Shown here piece after piece: positions 62,389 to 64,000 of a DNA stretch of 64,000 bases; position 1 is the stretch's first letter, and every line of letters begins with the position of its first letter. The DNA comes from Jatrophihabitans sp. GAS493 (GTDB lineage: Bacteria; Actinomycetota; Actinomycetes; Mycobacteriales; Jatrophihabitantaceae), in assembly GCF_900230215.1 (NCBI RefSeq), contig NZ_LT907982.1, positions 1,860,001 through 1,924,000 on the forward strand, given 5' to 3'. The position numbers were made by a program, and so were the translations under genes. The notes below the pieces were generated by a model that did not search any database, was not told the origin of the DNA, and saw only the letters and a list, made by a program, of their open reading frames with translations.

Positions 62389-62801
62389 TCAACTACGCAG
62401 ATGTCGAGGTCGGTACGGCGCTTCCGGCGCAGCAGTTTCCGATCCAGCGCTTCAACCTGGTGCAGTACGCCGGCGCGTCGGGTGACTTCAACCCGATCCA
62501 CTGGAACGAGCGCTTCGCTCAAGGGGTCGGCCTGCCCGACGTCATCGCGCACGGCATGTACACGATGGCGCTCAGCGTCCGAGTGGTCTCCGACTGGGTT
62601 GGCGATCCTGGCGCGGTGCTGGATTACGGGGTGCGCTTCGTCCGCCCGGTGGTCGTCTCCGACGCCGACGGGGCGACGCTCGATGTCTCGGCCGCCGTCG
62701 CCCAGAAGCTCGGCGAGAACACCGTCCGGGTGGACCTGACCGCCACGGTCAATGGGCAGACCGTGCTGGGTCGGGCGCGTGCGGTGGTGCGTCTCGGATG
62801 A
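62385..62801 (+). CDS. hadB: (3R)-hydroxyacyl-ACP dehydratase subunit HadB
   Basis: 138 residues. Catalytic hot-dog subunit: the hydratase motif YAGASGDFNPIHWNERFAQGVGLPDVIAHGMYTMAL includes the Asp/His pair (about residues 36 and 41). ATGA overlaps both neighbours. Removes water from 3-hydroxyacyl-ACP in fatty acid elongation. Confidence 0.92.
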   Translation: MINYADVEVGTALPAQQFPIQRFNLVQYAGASGDFNPIHWNERFAQGVGLPDVIAHGMYTMALSVRVVSDWVGDPGAVLDYGVRFVRPVVVSDADGATLDVSAAVAQKLGENTVRVDLTATVNGQTVLGRARAVVRLG

Positions 62802-63292
62802 TGATCGAACTGGACCTGACCCACCCCGCTCCACCTCAGGCGGTCTTCGAGATGCTGACCGACCCAGAGTTCATCGAGAAGCGCTGCGCGGCCAGCGACG
62901 CCCTCAGCTTCACCCAGGCCGTCACCACCGATGGGCCGAATACGGTCGTCAGCGTGGAGCGCACCCTGTCAACCGCGGAGCTGCCGGAGCTGCTGCGAAA
63001 CTTCGCCCGCCACGGCATCAAGGTGCACGAGATCCTCACCTGGGGTCCGCCGGCGGACGACGGAGGCCGCGACGTTCAGGTCGCGCTGGACTTCGTCGGC
63101 CAACCGATGAAGATGCGTGGCAATATGCGCCTCGTCCCCACCCCGAACGGCTCCGCCCTCGCGGTGCGAGCCGAGCTGAAGGCGGCGATCCCGCTGCTCG
63201 GCGGCAAGGTCGAGAAGGTGACCGCGCCCTTCATCATCAAGGCCATCAAGACGGAGGAGAAGGTCGGCCACGAGTGGCTGACCAACCGCTAG
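62798..63292 (+). CDS. DUF2505 (START/SRPBCC-like) protein
   Basis: 164 residues, overlapping the hadB stop. MMIELDLTHPAPPQAVFEMLTDPEFIEKRCAASDALSFT and the C-terminal KVEKVTAPFIIKAIKTEEKVGHEWL match DUF2505, a lipid-binding-like helix-grip fold common in actinobacteria. Its operon place suggests a role near fatty acid metabolism (inference). Confidence 0.85.
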   Translation: MMIELDLTHPAPPQAVFEMLTDPEFIEKRCAASDALSFTQAVTTDGPNTVVSVERTLSTAELPELLRNFARHGIKVHEILTWGPPADDGGRDVQVALDFVGQPMKMRGNMRLVPTPNGSALAVRAELKAAIPLLGGKVEKVTAPFIIKAIKTEEKVGHEWLTNR

Positions 63293-63309
63293 CCGCTTTA
63301 GCTAGCGGT
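63285..63309. terminator. short stem-loop between convergent genes
   Basis: ACCGCTAGC and GCTAGCGGT form a 9-bp perfect stem with a 7-nt loop. The 5' arm includes the stop of the DUF2505 gene. The aminotransferase gene ends 14 bp further on the opposite strand. Confidence 0.5.
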
Positions 63310-63322
63310 GGGCATCAGTCCA

Positions 63323-64000
63323 CTAGTCGGCGTCGTTCACGAGCTTGGCGATCCGGCTGATCCCCTCGGCCAGGTCGTCGTCGCCGAGGGCGTAGGAGAG
63401 ACGCAGGTACCCCGGCGTGCCGAAGGCCTCTCCCGGCACGACCGCCACCTCGGCCTCTTCGAGGATGGTGGTGGCGAGCTCGGCCGAGGTGGTCGAGACG
63501 CGTCCGTGCAGTGACTTGCCGAGCAGCCCCTTCACCGACGGGTAGACGTAGAACGCCCCCTCCGGGGTCGGGCAGACGATGCCGGGGATGTCGCTGAGCA
63601 TGGAGACGATGGTGAGGCGGCGCCGGTCGAAGGCGGTCCGCATGTCAGCGACCGCGCTGAGATCGCCGGAGACTGCGGCCAGCGCCGCCATCTGAGCCAC
63701 GTTGGAGACGTTCGAGGTGGCGTGCGACTGGAGGTTCGAAGCGCCCTTGATGACGTCGGCCGGTCCGATCATCCAGCCGACCCGCCAGCCGGTCATCGCG
63801 TAGGTCTTGGCGACCCCGTTCAGGATGATCACCTTGTCGCCGAGCTCGGGGGCGGCGGTGGCGATCGAGACGTTCTGCGCGTCGCCGTAGATCAGGTGCT
63901 CGTAGATCTCGTCGGTGACGACCCAGAGGTCATGCCCGGCGGCCCAGGCCCCGATGGCCGCGACCTGATCCGGCGGGTAGACCGCGCCGGTCGGGTTGGA
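63323..64000 (-). CDS. aspC: pyridoxal-phosphate aspartate aminotransferase-like (partial, 5' end outside window)
   Basis: About 225 C-terminal residues are visible; the frame is open through base 64000. It begins [39 protein letters not shown]. The PLP lysine follows in [21 protein letters not shown], and the distal Arg in [15 protein letters not shown]. These are class I aminotransferase features of the aspartate type. Convergent with the hadAB operon. In many actinobacteria this gene lies next to secE/nusG, which may be just outside. Confidence 0.92.
   Translation of the reverse strand, partial: SNPTGAVYPPDQVAAIGAWAAGHDLWVVTDEIYEHLIYGDAQNVSIATAAPELGDKVIILNGVAKTYAMTGWRVGWMIGPADVIKGASNLQSHATSNVSNVAQMAALAAVSGDLSAVADMRTAFDRRRLTIVSMLSDIPGIVCPTPEGAFYVYPSVKGLLGKSLHGRVSTTSAELATTILEEAEVAVVPGEAFGTPGYLRLSYALGDDDLAEGISRIAKLVNDAD

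Overview
The window is a high-GC actinobacterial chromosome segment. Evidence: frequent GTG starts, ATGA stop/start overlaps, a 14-gene menaquinone-type complex I operon, leaderless-type promoters, an rpmG-hadA-hadB block arranged as in mycobacteria, a DinB/DUF664 protein, HtpX next to isoprenoid genes, and 11-nt-spaced GTTCA-type PHO boxes. The lineage looks like a non-pathogenic soil actinobacterium (Frankia/Jatrophihabitans/Nakamurella-like). The species cannot be fixed from sequence alone.

Bases 1-20100 form a phosphate-linked cell-surface locus. A Tat-exported purple acid phosphatase reads off the left edge. pstB-pstC-pstA is followed in the same direction by a tail-anchored PstS-like protein, a 973-residue anchored protein with a PstS-like segment, and a membrane sortase-fold protein that has lost its catalytic His, Cys and Arg. 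Next come a secreted PstS-like protein, a secreted protein with Ig-like repeats and a WxL-like C-terminal domain, and a DUF916 (WxL-interacting) membrane protein fused to a second exported domain. The locus ends with two more exported proteins: one carries four IPT/TIG repeats, the other a Pro/Thr stalk and a LANTG wall-sorting signal. Three of these share a ~170-residue N-terminal domain, and the DUF916 protein carries a divergent copy. Direct-repeat PHO boxes precede the phosphatase, pstB, the secreted PstS-like gene and the TIG and LANTG genes. The DUF916 gene has a 10-nt-spaced variant. The whole region therefore looks like one Pho-responsive envelope system, and it is the most novel part of the window.

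Bases 20100-29400 are mixed housekeeping and accessory genes: LtrA-like protein, acetyltransferase, YciO/Sua5-like protein, geranylgeranyl (menaquinone) reductase, a VapBC toxin-antitoxin pair with a palindromic operator, Mak_N_cap and DinB proteins, an ECF sigma/anti-sigma pair, two exported proteins (one a lipocalin) and an ABM monooxygenase.

Bases 29487-47038 carry nuoA-N plus a polyprenyl diphosphate synthase in one compact operon. Two junctions (nuoF/nuoG and nuoJ/nuoK) hold tandem ~83-bp units. Each unit contains a ribosome-binding site and a 28-29-codon micro-ORF whose stop overlaps the next start. KorAB (2-oxoacid:ferredoxin oxidoreductase) lies just beyond on the opposite strand.

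Bases 47080-64000 hold TetR, RarD and GNAT genes, korBA, cysteine dioxygenase behind a putative leaderless uORF ending Cys-Arg-Cys-Gly, carbonic anhydrase, htpX, a PadR pair, rmlA and a YajQ-like gene. They also hold three tRNA genes (Tyr, Thr, Met), rpmG, a TetR/DUF4873 pair, hadAB, a DUF2505 gene and the C-terminal part of an aspartate aminotransferase cut by the right edge.
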